From Vibrio europaeus (lineage in GTDB: Bacteria; Pseudomonadota; Gammaproteobacteria; Enterobacterales; Vibrionaceae): a stretch of 64,000 nt of DNA. Shown here piece after piece: positions 63,816 through 64,000 of this stretch (its first letter is position 1; the number at the start of each line of letters is the position of its first letter). Under the pieces are notes generated by a model that ran no database searches, was not told where the DNA came from, and saw only the letters and a list, made by a program, of their open reading frames with translations. Location of the stretch: the NCBI RefSeq assembly GCF_001695575.1, contig NZ_LUAX01000001.1, forward strand, positions 1,364,001 through 1,428,000, read 5' to 3'. The translations under genes were made by a program, and so were the position numbers.

Positions 63816-64000
63816 TTACGACTCCCACTGGGCTAATAGGGCATTTTGGCTATTGAGCATAAGACGGTTGATCTGCTGAGGATCAAGCAGTTGTGACATT
63901 TCTAAAATGGGCATCGTATCCCCCGCAACTTTCACCATACCTTCAATGAACTCAGTCGGAATATGGGTGCCAAACGAAGGTTTGTCATATAAAGCGTCTT
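63816..64000 (-). CDS. cheW: CheW adaptor, C-terminal end (cut by window)
   Basis: The frame is open at the window end and stops at 63816; 60 residues are visible. They read as the end of a CheW domain (FGTHIPTEFIEGMVKVAGD, then MPILEMSQLLDPQ). CheW links receptors to the CheA kinase. The stop lies 1 base before the cheR start. Confidence 0.85.
   Translation of the reverse strand, partial: DALYDKPSFGTHIPTEFIEGMVKVAGDTMPILEMSQLLDPQQINRLMLNSQNALLAQWES

Overview
The window looks like a Vibrio chromosome. The right-hand genes (metE/metR, trhO, dsbA, ohr/ohrR, a YgiQ-type radical SAM protein, tandem EAL proteins, a cheW-cheR-cheB cluster) and the exsA-controlled Ysc-type secretion genes are all typical of vibrios. 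This species call is an inference; I could run no database search.

Positions 1 to about 37.7 kb hold a complete Ysc-family type III secretion system (T3SS), the kind called T3SS1 in Vibrio parahaemolyticus. Its blocks are: (a) a translocator and gatekeeper block read leftwards, sctW(vopN)-tyeA-sycN-yscX-yscY-sctV-lcrR-lcrG-lcrV-lcrH-vopB-vopD (13.3 to 3.3 kb); (b) an export block read rightwards, sctN-O-P-Q-R-S-T-U (13.5 to 20.0 kb); (c) a cargo region with two chaperone-effector pairs read leftwards, a VecA/VopQ-like pair (20.0 to 22.0 kb) and a pair encoding a 927-residue protein with a C-terminal ADP-ribosyltransferase domain (22.3 to 25.5 kb); (d) the needle and basal-body block exsD-yscB-sctC-D-E-F-G-H-I-J-K-L (34.3 to 25.9 kb); (e) the control block exsA, exsB, exsC, exsE (34.4 to 37.5 kb). 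A third cargo locus at the left edge (1.0 to 3.2 kb) pairs an unrecognised 513-residue protein with a divergently transcribed chaperone.

The promoters share a visible signature: an A-tract, a CGNCTGAT-like core about nine bases on, then YTGA. I read this as the ExsA box. It stands before both left-edge cargo genes, lcrG, sctW, exsD, exsC and the ADP-ribosyltransferase pair, with a weaker copy before sctN. ExsE-ExsC-ExsD-ExsA would couple transcription to secretion, as known in Pseudomonas and V. parahaemolyticus.

The island is bracketed by two copies of the 3' end of an Hsp70-family (DUF3731) gene: the intact end at 855-916 and a detached, diverged copy at 37678-37738. This marks the likely borders of a horizontally acquired block. 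No integrase or transposase lies in the window.

From 37.9 kb on the genes look like ordinary chromosome: trhO, an EamA transporter, a DinB-like protein, an ArgO-type exporter, dsbA, a periplasmic solute-binding protein, an oxidoreductase/monooxygenase pair with a LysR regulator, a Tag-like glycosylase, a GNAT protein, ohrR/ohr with twin operators, metE/metR with MetJ boxes, two tandem PAS-GGDEF-EAL-CBS paralogues, a YgiQ radical SAM protein, and an operon of cheW (cut by the window end), cheR, cheB and an EAL protein.
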